Shown: positions 43,766 through 52,399, counted from the first letter of the stretch. The stretch is DNA of 64,000 nt from Stenotrophomonas sp. UBA2629 (GCA_002359895.1 DEOB01000010.1:349746-413745), one strand, 5' to 3'. The notes: a model not told the origin generated them from the sequence alone. Numbers and translations are program-made.

Positions 43766-45751
43766 TCAGAACCTCCAGTTGGCGTTGGCCGACCAGGTGC
43801 GGCCGGGCATCGGGTAGCCATCGGCCAGCTCGTACCATTTGTCGCCAAGGTTGCGCACGCCAAGATCGAAGTCGATGTCCTCGCGCGGTGCCCAGCTGGC
43901 CTTCACGCCCGCGATGCCGTAACCGGAAAGCTCACGCACCGGGCGGGCGGTATCGGCATAACTGACCTTGCGACCCTGTTCGGCTTCCAGCGTGGCCTGC
44001 ACGCGGATCTGCGGCAGCATCTGCCAACCCAGCGCCATGAAGAGGCGTTGGCGGGGGCTGTCCAGCAGCGCGACGTTGCGGTTTTCAAGGTTGGTACGGC
44101 GCAGCCACGTGTAGCTGCCCTGCAGATCCCAGTCGTCGCCGAAACGCTGTTGCAGGCCCAGTTCCACACCGACGTGGCGAGCGCGGCCGATGTTCTGTGC
44201 CTGGTTGCAGGTGAGCCCGCCGCAGTTGGGGGACGCAACCACCGCGCTCTGGATCAGGTCATCAATGCGGCTGTGGAAGACGGCTGCCTGCAGTTGGCCG
44301 CCTTCCCACCAGCGGCCGCGCACGCCCAGTTCAAGATGCGTGGCATGTTCGGGCGCCAGGTCAGGGTTGGGCAATGCAGCGCCCATGCGGGCCGAGTAGC
44401 GGTCCTTGATGGTCGGGAAGCGCGTGCGGCGCGCGGCACTGGCATACCACTGCTGGTCCGGCGCCAACTGCTGCACGTATTCCATCACGGCATTGGTGGC
44501 GTCGGCGCTGCCGGTGGGCCAGTAGTAGACGCGCTTGGCCTCGCGGCGGTCATGGCCGACACCCACACGCAGGTGCGAGGTATCGGTCAGTGCGATGCGG
44601 TCTTCAATGGCCACCGAGGTGGTGACATCGCGGAAGTCCTTGGTCGGCGAATGCGGATTGCGCTCGCTGTGTTCGTCCTGTTTGTAGTGCACGGCCAACT
44701 GCAGTTCCTGACGCGGCAGGGCAGTGGTGGCCAGCGTCACCGAGCCGCCGACGGTGCGGTCGTCGTAAATGCTGGGGAAGCTGCTGTTGTCCAGCGCAAC
44801 CTGGTAGCTGCCGTCGGTATAGGCATCCAGACCGTTGCCGTAAGTGTCGCGATACAGGCGAGTGCGCAGCGTGGTGTATTCGCCAAGCTGGGTGTTGCCG
44901 ATGAAGTACAGGCTGTCCTTGTCCCACCACGGCCAGCGCCAGTAACGGATGCCGCTGCGTGCGGTGCCGGTGTAGACCGGATTGCCTTTTTCGCCATCCT
45001 GGCGCGCATAACCGATGGCGTATTCGTCGCCTTCGCGCGGCGCATAGCCCAGCTTGAAGGACAGGCGTCGGTCCTCGCGCGCGGCATTGCGGCGATCGCT
45101 GCCGGTGTCGGTTGGCACGCGCTTGTAGTCGCGGAAACCCTCCGGCAGCGGGAACTCGTTGGCTTTCAGGACCGACAGGCCCAACTGGTAGTACCAGTCG
45201 CCTTGGCGGCCACCGAGGTTGAGCGCGGCCTTGCGCTCGCCTCCATCGGCGATGCCCAGCCGCAGATCGCCCTCGACGGCACGCTCGGGGCGACGGCTGA
45301 CCAGGTTGATGGTGCCGCCGAGAATGTTTGGCCCATACAGCAGGGACGCGCCGCCGCTGGCCACCTGGATCTGCGCCACATCAAAGGTGGTGAAGCGGCC
45401 GAAATCCACGTAGCCGTCATACGGCACATACAGCGGGATGCCATCCAGAAACACCGGCACCTGGCGCGCGTCAAAACCGCGCAGGTAAACCATGTCTTCG
45501 TTGCGGGAGTTGCGCGCCAGGCTGACGCCGGGCAGCACGCTCACCGCCTCGCCCACGGTGTTGCGGTCCAACTGTTGGATGCGTTCGGCATCCAGCGTGC
45601 GCTCGGCGACGACGGTGGAGGTGCCGCGCTGCGCGTGCACATCCACGCTGCCCAAGGTGAAAACCGGTGGCCGGGACGGCGCGTCTGCGGCGGAGGCGCA
45701 GACGGGGAGCAGCAGGGCAGACAGCGGCAAAACGAAACGGCAGGTGCGCAT
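43766..45751 (-). CDS. TonB-dependent receptor of the ModE-linked operon
   Basis: A 661-residue outer-membrane receptor. Signal peptide to CASAA from ATG 45751. The plug contains LDRNTVGEAVSVLPGVSLARN, MVYLRGFDARQVPVFLDGIPLY and ASLLYGPNILGGTINLVSRRP; the barrel ends in NANWRF with terminal Phe. First gene of the operon, with a ModE-like operator 19 bases before its start codon. The likely cargo is molybdate, tungstate or a chelate of them; iron-siderophore remains possible. Confidence 0.92.
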   Translation of the reverse strand: MRTCRFVLPLSALLLPVCASAADAPSRPPVFTLGSVDVHAQRGTSTVVAERTLDAERIQQLDRNTVGEAVSVLPGVSLARNSRNEDMVYLRGFDARQVPVFLDGIPLYVPYDGYVDFGRFTTFDVAQIQVASGGASLLYGPNILGGTINLVSRRPERAVEGDLRLGIADGGERKAALNLGGRQGDWYYQLGLSVLKANEFPLPEGFRDYKRVPTDTGSDRRNAAREDRRLSFKLGYAPREGDEYAIGYARQDGEKGNPVYTGTARSGIRYWRWPWWDKDSLYFIGNTQLGEYTTLRTRLYRDTYGNGLDAYTDGSYQVALDNSSFPSIYDDRTVGGSVTLATTALPRQELQLAVHYKQDEHSERNPHSPTKDFRDVTTSVAIEDRIALTDTSHLRVGVGHDRREAKRVYYWPTGSADATNAVMEYVQQLAPDQQWYASAARRTRFPTIKDRYSARMGAALPNPDLAPEHATHLELGVRGRWWEGGQLQAAVFHSRIDDLIQSAVVASPNCGGLTCNQAQNIGRARHVGVELGLQQRFGDDWDLQGSYTWLRRTNLENRNVALLDSPRQRLFMALGWQMLPQIRVQATLEAEQGRKVSYADTARPVRELSGYGIAGVKASWAPREDIDFDLGVRNLGDKWYELADGYPMPGRTWSANANWRF

Positions 45752-45769
45752 TCTGGCAATCCTCGGGTT

Positions 45770-45793
45770 CGCTATATCCAAAATGATATAACG
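45770..45793 (-). promoter_or_regulatory. ModE-like operator
   Basis: CGCTATAT-N8-ATATAACG: the two arms are inverted repeats with one mismatch and match the E. coli ModE site pattern (CGTTATAT-N8-ACATAACG). It lies between the receptor start and the divergent modE gene. Confidence 0.85.
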
Positions 45794-45855
45794 GTAGAAA
45801 GACGTCAACTTCGTGACCGATGGCGGGATTGTCTGTGGTGGGAGGATGGGGCGCC

Positions 45856-45869
45856 TTGACCTATATCAA
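45856..45869 (+). promoter_or_regulatory. FNR/ANR-like box in the modE promoter region
   Basis: TTGAC-CTAT-ATCAA matches nine of ten conserved bases of the FNR/ANR box TTGAT-N4-ATCAA, 61 bases before the modE start codon. It could link modE or the operon to oxygen limitation. Confidence 0.55.
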
Positions 45870-45930
45870 TCACGGCCCAGCTGCGTTGCCGCCTACACTG
45901 GGCGCCTGCACAGCATCAGGAACGCGGGCG

Positions 45931-46737
45931 ATGAGTGAAACAGGCAAGGCCGTCCAGCTCAATGGAGACCTGTGGTTGAGCGTTTCCGGGCAAAGCCTGG
46001 GTGGGCAGGGGCGGTTCGCACTGCTCGGCCTGATTGATGCCTGCGGGTCCATCAGCCAGGCGGCCAAACGCATGGGCATGACCTACAAAAATGCATGGGA
46101 TGCCGTGGACGCCATGAACACCGCCGCCGGCGAGGCGCTGGTGGCCCGCACCGTCGGCGGGCAGGGCGGGGGTGGCGCGCGGCTGACCGAGCGTGGCCGG
46201 GAGCTGATCCAGCGGTTTACGCAGATCCAGCGGGAGCACCGTATTTTTCTGGAATCACTCCAGGCATCGGGCCTGCGGGACGACCTCAACCTGATCCGGA
46301 GGATCGCCATGAACACCAGTGCCCGCAATCAATTTCATGGCTATGTCACTGGCCTTGTAGCAGGTGCGGTCAACGACGAGGTGCATATCGGCATCGCACC
46401 CGGCCTGCAGATCGTGGCGACCATCACCCACGGCAGCGCCGAAGGCTTGGGCTTGGCCGTCGGTAAAGAGGCGTTTGCGCTGGTCAAGGCTTCGTCGGTG
46501 ATCATTTCCAACACGCTCAAGGGGGCGCGCTATTCGGCCCGCAACAGCCTGGCCGGCACGGTCGAGCGGATAAGCGAGGGCGCCGTCAACGACGAGGTGG
46601 TACTGGATGTCGGCAACGGCTGTTCTGTCGTGGCAATCATCACCCGCCAAAGCACGCAGCACCTTGAATTGAAGGAAGGCGCAAAGGCGACCGCATTGTT
46701 CAAGGCCTCCAGCGTCATCATCGGCGTGCCTAACTGA
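45931..46737 (+). CDS. modE: Molybdate-dependent regulator ModE with two Mop domains
   Basis: A 268-residue regulator. The N-terminal winged HTH shows RFALLGLIDACGSISQAAKRMGMTYKNAWDAVDAMN and RLTERGRELI; two C-terminal Mop (TOBE) repeats follow (SARNQFHGYVTGLVAGAVND...VKASSVII and SARNSLAGTVERISEGAVND...FKASSVII) that bind molybdate or tungstate. This is the full-length E. coli-type layout. Divergent from the TonB-dependent transport operon, and no modABC genes lie nearby. Confidence 0.95.
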   Translation: MSETGKAVQLNGDLWLSVSGQSLGGQGRFALLGLIDACGSISQAAKRMGMTYKNAWDAVDAMNTAAGEALVARTVGGQGGGGARLTERGRELIQRFTQIQREHRIFLESLQASGLRDDLNLIRRIAMNTSARNQFHGYVTGLVAGAVNDEVHIGIAPGLQIVATITHGSAEGLGLAVGKEAFALVKASSVIISNTLKGARYSARNSLAGTVERISEGAVNDEVVLDVGNGCSVVAIITRQSTQHLELKEGAKATALFKASSVIIGVPN

Positions 46738-46762
46738 TGCGATGACGAACACTCGAAGCCAG

Positions 46763-46786
46763 CGGGAGGCGAGTACCGGCCTCCCG
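46763..46786. terminator. Hairpin between convergent modE and TerC genes
   Basis: CGGGAGGC and GCCTCCCG arms with an 8-base loop; no T-run, possible bidirectional terminator. Confidence 0.5.
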
Positions 46787-46805
46787 TGACTTCTGGTGTG
46801 GAAGC

Positions 46806-48353
46806 TCAGGGCTCCACGGGGCTGATGAGCGCCTGGCCGACACGTCGGCGTTCGAGTGACTCAACCACGATCTTCCAGCCATCCACCTCAATGGCGTCGC
46901 CTTCAACGGGCAGCCTGCCCAGGAAGTGCAGGAAGAGCCCGGACAAGGTGACGTAGGTGGAGCCTCTAGGCAGCGAGATGTTGGTGGCGCGCTTGAGGTC
47001 TTCCATCGACATGGAGGCATCCACGCGCCAGCCGCCGTTCTCGAGGCGCTCGATGCTGTAGTCCGCATCGCGTGTATCGGCCAGATCGCCTGCGATGGAG
47101 GCCAACAGATCATTGGCGGTCACCAGCCCGTTGATGCTGCCGTACTCGTCCACGACCACTGCCAGCGGAATGGGGTGGGCACGGATGCGCTCCAGCGCCT
47201 GCAGCGCGCTTGTACCTTCGGGCAGCACCAGCGGCTCGCGCAGGTAATCATTCAATGACAGGGATTTTCCGGAAAGAATGCCGGCCAGCACATCGCGGCT
47301 CTGCACCACGCCCTGCAGGTTGTCGAGTTCACCGTCACTCACCAGTTGGCGCGTGTGGGGCGAGCGGATGAGGTGGTGCGTTGCGTGCTCGATACCGCGC
47401 GAGGCGTCAATCCACTGGATGTCGGTGCGGGCCGTCATCACGCTGGCCACGGACCTCTCGGCAAGGGTCAACACGCTGCGGATCATGTCGTGCTCGGCGG
47501 GCTCCAGATGCTCGGAACCCTCCACTGCGCGGCTGCCATTTTCTGATTCGGCCTCGGTTGCGGTTTCGGCCTGCACCCGCGCGCCCAGCAGGCGCGTCAC
47601 CGCTTCAGCGGTGCGCTGCCGGAAGGGGACGTTGCGTTCCTTCTTGGCACGGCGGAAGCCGGACCACTGGTTGAACGCCTCGATCAGGATCGAGAAAACG
47701 ATGGCGGCGTACAGATAGCCCTTCGGAATCTTGAAGCCAAGGCCTTCGGCGGCCAGGCTGAAACCGATCATCAACAGGAAGCCAAGGCACAGCACCACCA
47801 CGGTGGGGTGCTTGTTGACGAAGGTGGTGAGCGGCTTGCTCGCCAGCAGCATCACGGCCATTGCGATGGTCACTGCGGCATACATCACGCCAAGGTTGTC
47901 GACCATGCCGACGGCAGTGATTACCGAGTCCAGCGAGAACACAGCGTCCAGAATGACGATCTGCGTCACCACCACGCCGAAGCTGGAAAACACCTGTTTG
48001 CCGTTGCCGGTATGGTTGGCGCCTTCCAGCCGCTCGTGCAGCTCCATGGTGGCTTTGAAGAGCAGGAACAGGCCGCCGCCCAACAGGATCAGATCGCGAC
48101 CGGAGAATGATTGCCCGAAGACGGAAAACAGCGGCTCGGTCAGCTGCATGATCCAGGACAACGCAGCCAGCAGCACAAAGCGCATCAGCAGCGCCAGTAC
48201 CAATCCGATGACACGGGCCTTGTCGCGTTGGTGTGGCGGCAGCTTGTCCGCCAGGATCGCGATGAAGACCAGATTGTCGATGCCCAGAATGATCTCGAGG
48301 ATCACAAGGGTCGCAAGACCCATCCAGATGTTTGGGTCCGAGAGCCATTCCAT
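46806..48353 (-). CDS. TerC/CBS/CorC-type membrane protein (YoaE-like)
   Basis: A 515-residue protein in three parts. Residues 1-240 are the seven-helix TerC domain (EIILGIDNLVFIAILADKLP; VFSLDSVITAVGMV with the conserved acidic residues). Residues about 300-415 are a CBS pair (SVMTARTDIQWID...VVVDEYGSINGLVT). The end is a CorC/HlyC transporter-associated domain (GWRVDASMSMEDLKRA...FLHFLGRLP). Family members are linked to metal-ion homeostasis, notably manganese. No riboswitch is evident upstream. Confidence 0.93.
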   Translation of the reverse strand: MEWLSDPNIWMGLATLVILEIILGIDNLVFIAILADKLPPHQRDKARVIGLVLALLMRFVLLAALSWIMQLTEPLFSVFGQSFSGRDLILLGGGLFLLFKATMELHERLEGANHTGNGKQVFSSFGVVVTQIVILDAVFSLDSVITAVGMVDNLGVMYAAVTIAMAVMLLASKPLTTFVNKHPTVVVLCLGFLLMIGFSLAAEGLGFKIPKGYLYAAIVFSILIEAFNQWSGFRRAKKERNVPFRQRTAEAVTRLLGARVQAETATEAESENGSRAVEGSEHLEPAEHDMIRSVLTLAERSVASVMTARTDIQWIDASRGIEHATHHLIRSPHTRQLVSDGELDNLQGVVQSRDVLAGILSGKSLSLNDYLREPLVLPEGTSALQALERIRAHPIPLAVVVDEYGSINGLVTANDLLASIAGDLADTRDADYSIERLENGGWRVDASMSMEDLKRATNISLPRGSTYVTLSGLFLHFLGRLPVEGDAIEVDGWKIVVESLERRRVGQALISPVEP

Positions 48354-48403
48354 AGGGCAATTTGAAGCTGATGATGGAGGAGACCCGATCTTACAACATC
48401 AAT

Positions 48404-48420
48404 AAAACCGGGGTCAGAGT
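48404..48420 (+). repeat. GGGGTCAGAGT-type repeat, single arm
   Basis: AAAACCGGGGTCAGAGT, identical to the left arm of the inverted repeat at 49316-49387, and at the edge of the segment with the N/Q-rich protein and truncated exporter. Confidence 0.7.
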
Positions 48421-48561
48421 CGAGTTTTGCTTGTTTTCACGCCGGCGGCTAAGCGTTGTGCGCACCGTGAAGGCATTGGACACAGGCGTGCACATGCTCA
48501 GCCGTTACCTGCGCAGAGTATCGGTCGTGCCTTGGCATCCCGCCGAGCGAGGAGAAGGGTC

Positions 48562-48714
48562 ATGGGCCAGAACACCAATCAGAATCAGGACCAGAACCAG
48601 AAGACTGACCAGAATCGCGATCAGCCGAATCCGAACGACAAACAGCGCGACCAGGAAAACCAGAACGATAAGAACCGCAACGAGCAGAATCGCGATCAGG
48701 AGCAGAATCGCTGA
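48562..48714 (+). CDS. Small Asn/Gln/Asp-rich low-complexity protein
   Basis: A 50-residue protein starting at ATG 48562 after an excellent AGGAGAAGG site and followed within 20 bases by a strong terminator, so it is very likely expressed. Composition is almost entirely N, Q, D, K, R and E in an alternating pattern (MGQNTNQNQDQNQKTDQNRD...), with no hydrophobic core and no signal peptide. It is predicted to be disordered and highly hydrophilic. No function is recognised; stress-protective or prion-like behaviour is speculation. Confidence 0.65.
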   Translation: MGQNTNQNQDQNQKTDQNRDQPNPNDKQRDQENQNDKNRNEQNRDQEQNR

Positions 48715-48730
48715 ATGCATGTTGCATGTG

Positions 48731-48756
48731 GCCCCCCGCATGTGGGGGCTCTTTTT
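48731..48756 (+). terminator. Terminator of the N/Q-rich protein gene
   Basis: GCCCCCC stem pairs with GGGGGCT across GCATGT, followed by CTTTTT. Confidence 0.85.
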
Positions 48757-48984
48757 ATGCGCCCTGGATGCCCGTGATGAAGCCCGGGGAAGGTGGAGAA
48801 TTTGTACCCGCATGCATTAACTTTCGTCATGGATGGCCGCTGAAGGCGCGCGCACGTCGCATCAATGGGCAGCAAGGACGAGAATGTGATTCGGCAGTAC
48901 GAGCCTGTGTCGCAGAAAGCCCTCCCACGCAGCTGTCCAACGCCGTTTGCTTTCGGTATCACGGTCGATAAATGCGTGCAGCTG

Positions 48985-49311
48985 CATGGGGAGGCGTCAT
49001 CGGCCGCAACGCAGCTGCGGGTGTTGCTCACGGTGTTGGCGTTTACCTTTCTCAATCCGCACGTTTACCTGGACACCATGGTGCTGTTGGGCAGCCTGTC
49101 CACGCGCTACCCCGCAGACATCCGCTGGGCGTTCGCACTGGGTGCGTGCTGCGCAAGCTTTGCGTGGTTCAGTCTGCTCGGTTACGGGGCCAGGGTGTTG
49201 CTGCCGGTATTCAAGAACCCAAAGACATGGCGGGTACTGGATGGATGCATGGCGCTTTTCATGTTTGGGCTGAGCCTGTTGCTTCTGCTCAATCCGCTGA
49301 AGGTTGCTTGA
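48985..49311 (+). pseudogene. 5'-truncated LysE/ArgO-type amino acid exporter
   Basis: The frame ends in about 108 residues typical of the C-terminal half of ArgO/LysE (VLAFTFLNPHVYLDTMVLLGSLSTRYP..., ALGACCASFAWFSLLGYGARVL...PKTWRVLDGCMALFMFGLSLLLL). The first roughly 95 residues of the family, with the initial membrane helices, are absent; sequence upstream to 48757 has no resemblance. The gene has lost its 5' half by deletion or rearrangement and lies beside repeat elements, so it is probably non-functional. Confidence 0.78.
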
Positions 49312-49314
49312 TGG

Positions 49315-49387
49315 AAAAACCGGGGTCAGAGTTGGGTTTGTGCCGCTTGAGTTGGCTGGAATAAAACCTGACTCTGACCCCGGTTTT
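49315..49387. repeat. GGGGTCAGAGT-type inverted repeat element
   Basis: AAAACCGGGGTCAGAGT (49316-49332) and its exact reverse complement (49371-49387) flank a 38-base centre. Perfect 17-bp arms would form a stable hairpin between the exporter remnant and the MAPEG gene and could terminate both. Same sequence as the arm at 48404. Confidence 0.8.
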
Positions 49388-49397
49388 CAAGAGCGGA

Positions 49398-49811
49398 TCA
49401 GGCCGTCGTAAGCAGCCTGAAAACCCAGTAGAGGCCGATCGCCAGTTGGGCGGCGAATGCCAGAAAACGCAGCGACGCCGCAAGCGACGAGCCAGACGCC
49501 AAGTGAATCAGTGATTGGATGATGCGTGCAGCCACAAGAGCCATCGCCAACGGGTCTGTGGCGTACTGGCGGTCACTGGCAACGGCAATCAGCAGTAGGC
49601 CACCCAGCAGAGGGATGTTCTCGATGCAGTTTGCATGCGCGCGTGCCAGGCGTTGCATGAAGGGGGAAAGGTTTGAGTTGTCCGGCTTGAACTCATTGGC
49701 GGCAACTGCACGTTGAAGGACAAGCTTTGACCGCATGACCTCCATAAGAACCATGAGCAACAATGCCCATGCGACAAATAGGGTCAAGGCCAGAAGACTT
49801 GGCGACATCAT
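49398..49811 (-). CDS. MAPEG-like membrane protein
   Basis: A 137-residue protein with four hydrophobic segments. ATG 49811 follows AGGAG at eight bases. RAHANCIENIPLLGGLLLIA near residue 60 is the MAPEG hallmark (the ENxP-like motif), as in glutathione-linked membrane enzymes. Substrate unknown. Confidence 0.83.
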   Translation of the reverse strand: MMSPSLLALTLFVAWALLLMVLMEVMRSKLVLQRAVAANEFKPDNSNLSPFMQRLARAHANCIENIPLLGGLLLIAVASDRQYATDPLAMALVAARIIQSLIHLASGSSLAASLRFLAFAAQLAIGLYWVFRLLTTA

Positions 49812-50480
49812 GCGAATCACTCCTTGTATCCGATGGTTTTGAGGGCTCAAACACCCGCTTACATACAGATTCAACAACGAGCATCGCCCCTGCGCACTGT
49901 ACTCAAGGGGCACGCTCAATGCTTGCGATTCTTTATCGCAATCGGGCATATCTCTGTTGCGTGTTATTGCGGATTTGCATGTGCGGTTTGCTGTGATTCC
50001 CAGGAGAAAGCGTGCCCACGCTCGCGCAGTGCATGGCGGCCGGCCACCCGCCTTTCAGGTATCTGCGTTTGCGGGAGGGATGGAGCGGGCGGCTCTGTTT
50101 GGCTGGCCCAGCGATCATGGAGGTACGCCGCAGCGTGCTTTTCTTCAGGTTCCAGACCGTCTTTTTCAGTGCATGATAGAAACGTGTCATATGCGGCCGA
50201 CTGAAATCGTCGGGTTCGACAGCGCTCCTTCCCCAGAGGCCACGATCCAGGCGGGAGCACAAGTGATGTCGTACCCAAGGTCGACAGGCTCAACGGCCAG
50301 CAGTTGACTGGCGAAGGGACGAAGTTGATCTGCGACTGCTGGAGATCACTTGTCCGTATCGTCTTGACGAGAAATTGCCGGAATCATGCGCCCGTGATTA
50401 ATTGGCGCGCAGCTTTTGTTTTGCCCCTGCCGGTCATGGCCTGTAGTTGAAAGGCATGGCGATCATCTTTGGAGAGTCCT
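49812..50480. other. 669-base gap without a convincing gene
   Basis: Open frames of about 110 codons on both strands overlap here but none has a family match, plausible composition or ribosome site. Promoters of the flanking divergent genes are expected. Confidence 0.45.
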
Positions 50481-51614
50481 ATGTTGCGTTCTTCGTTATC
50501 GAGTGTGCTGCTGGTGTTGTCTCTGCTTGTCTCCCCCGTGGCTCAGGCGGATGGGGAAGTCAAACCGAGTAACCGTTCTGAGGCGATAAAGATCATTGCC
50601 GGCCTGCGGCAGATCGTCACCCCTCAGGGGATCGAGCGATTGGAACCCGTAGATATAAACGGTGCAAAGCAGTGGATCTCGATACGCAGCCGCAATCCGG
50701 CCAATCCGGTAATCCTTGTGGTGCATGGCGGGCCAGGTTGGGTGGCTATGCCGACGTCCTGGTATTTTGCGCAAGGGTGGGATGAATACTTCACCGTGGT
50801 TCAGTGGGACCAGAGGGGCGCAGGAAAGTCCTATGATCCGGCCCTCATTGATACGCTCACCGTGGGCCAGATGCAGCGGGATATTGATGCCGTGATCGCA
50901 TGGGTGCGGGCAGAGACCCAGCAGGACAAGATATTCCTGCTGGGGCACAGCTGGGGGAGCCTGCTGGGCCTTGATGTCGCCCGTCGCCATCCGGAGTGGC
51001 TCCATGCCTATGTGGGTGCTGGGCAGGTGGTGGATATGCGCGAAAGTGAGCGTCGGGGTTGGGCATGGGCTATGCAGAAGGCGGAAGAGCGCGGCAATGG
51101 CGAGGCCGTGAAAGAGCTTCAATCCATCGCGCCGTATGCAGTAGGCGAAGCGGTCGTGCCAATTTCGGACCTTTTCCTGCAGCGCAAATGGGTCAATGCT
51201 TTCGGGGGTGCCGCATATAACCGACCAGACGCCAGCTTTGAGGCAGCCGCGATCGCGTTGTCGCCGGATTACACGGACGCGAACGTGAGTAATGTCTGGA
51301 AGGCACAGGATATTTCGGTGGAACGCTTGATGCCTGCGCTCCTGAAGAATTCCATGTCACCGCCAACCGAATTGAGCGTTCCGGTGTTTCTGCTGTTGGG
51401 CAGGCACGATATCAATGTGTCTGCAGAGCTCGCAGCCGAGTGGTTTGCCCGACTCGAAGCGCCGAAAAAACACCTCGTCTGGCTCGAACATTCGGCCCAC
51501 GAGATGCTGGTTGAAGAGCCCGGTAAAGCGTTCGTGACGCTGGTCAATGAAGTGCTCCCGCTGGCCAAAGACGGTGCAGGGGCAGAGCAGCGCGGGGTAA
51601 AGCCTTCTCGATGA
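50481..51614 (+). CDS. Exported alpha/beta hydrolase (proline iminopeptidase-like)
   Basis: A 377-residue hydrolase with signal peptide (to SPVAQA). ATG 50481 follows GGAG. VILVVHGGPGWVAMP gives the oxyanion HGGPG motif, VVQWDQRGAGKSYDP follows, and LLGHSWGSLLGL near residue 158 holds the nucleophile Ser; GRHDINV and LEHSAHEML supply likely Asp and His. The HGGPG and DQRGxGxS set is that of peptidase family S33. Confidence 0.88.
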   Translation: MLRSSLSSVLLVLSLLVSPVAQADGEVKPSNRSEAIKIIAGLRQIVTPQGIERLEPVDINGAKQWISIRSRNPANPVILVVHGGPGWVAMPTSWYFAQGWDEYFTVVQWDQRGAGKSYDPALIDTLTVGQMQRDIDAVIAWVRAETQQDKIFLLGHSWGSLLGLDVARRHPEWLHAYVGAGQVVDMRESERRGWAWAMQKAEERGNGEAVKELQSIAPYAVGEAVVPISDLFLQRKWVNAFGGAAYNRPDASFEAAAIALSPDYTDANVSNVWKAQDISVERLMPALLKNSMSPPTELSVPVFLLLGRHDINVSAELAAEWFARLEAPKKHLVWLEHSAHEMLVEEPGKAFVTLVNEVLPLAKDGAGAEQRGVKPSR

Positions 51615-51895
51615 GTGCTGATGGTGATCAGGCAGGGCGCTCTCGATAAACTGCCGTGGTGTGAGGCGGTTGTGGCTGAGAAGGAACAAGTTGCTCCTTG
51701 CGGAAGGCCTCATCCGATCCAAAAGGGGAAGTTCAGCCATTTGGGCTGCCGCGGCGACATGCAGCTGCTCCCTGAGCCGTCTTGCCGCCCAGCACGGAAT
51801 TTGACGATCGCGGCTTCCTCAATTTCAGCTCGGAGGCATCGAATCTTGAGACATGGGGTTCAGGTCATACTTGGCGCCGATCATTGCAAGAGGAG

Positions 51896-52399
51896 ATGAC
51901 TCTCGTGGAGGTGGTGAGACGCAGGGCTGTTCGGGTGGTTTTGGTCGACTCGGCGGGCGCTGTTCTGACTCTAAGTACTCGCGACGCAACCAATCCTAAT
52001 TTCCCAGTGACCTGGGAGCTTCCGGGTGGGGGTATAGAGCTTGGCGAAACCATCGTGGAAGCAGCGGTACGAGAGATGTACGAAGAGACAGGCATCCGCA
52101 TCGAGCCCCAAGATGTGGGGGTGCCGCTTTGGTTCCGGGAAGTTCGATACCTGTATCGCGGAGAGCGACGAATTCAGAACGAAACCATCGTCGTAGCAAA
52201 AATTTCCGGTGCTCAACCATGCATATCTTTGGGTCTTCGGGAACCACATGAGCTGGAGGACCACCAGCTGCATCATTGGTGGAAGCCCCTCGATGCCCAT
52301 GCTACGACGGACCTGTTCTATCCCAGGACGTTGCCCAAGCATCTACCAGCATTGCTCGCTGGAAAGATTGTCGATGAGCCAATGGAGCTATGGGATTGA
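51896..52399 (+). CDS. Nudix hydrolase
   Basis: A protein of about 167 residues. The Nudix box GGGIELGETIVEAAVREMYEETGI fits GX5EX7REXXEEXGI. It would hydrolyse a nucleoside diphosphate-linked compound. The start is uncertain: ATG 51896 touches its AAGAGGAG site, while GTG 51905 (VEVVRRR) has ideal spacing; the frame is also open to 51782. It stands alone in the accessory region. Confidence 0.85.
   Translation: MTLVEVVRRRAVRVVLVDSAGAVLTLSTRDATNPNFPVTWELPGGGIELGETIVEAAVREMYEETGIRIEPQDVGVPLWFREVRYLYRGERRIQNETIVVAKISGAQPCISLGLREPHELEDHQLHHWWKPLDAHATTDLFYPRTLPKHLPALLAGKIVDEPMELWD

Noticed and set aside
40398..45751. Iron-siderophore uptake operon
   Set aside because: The protein families fit, but a ModE-like operator, divergent modE and the DUF2478 gene favour molybdate or tungstate; no Fur-like site was recognised. 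Not excluded.
48354..48561. Manganese (yybP-ykoY) riboswitch before the TerC-type gene
   Set aside because: Looked for because of the TerC family; no recognisable paired elements or conserved loops were found.
49957..50307. 116-codon plus-strand frame before the alpha/beta hydrolase
   Set aside because: Composition and lack of any motif or ribosome site make it indistinguishable from a shadow; minus frames of similar size overlap it.
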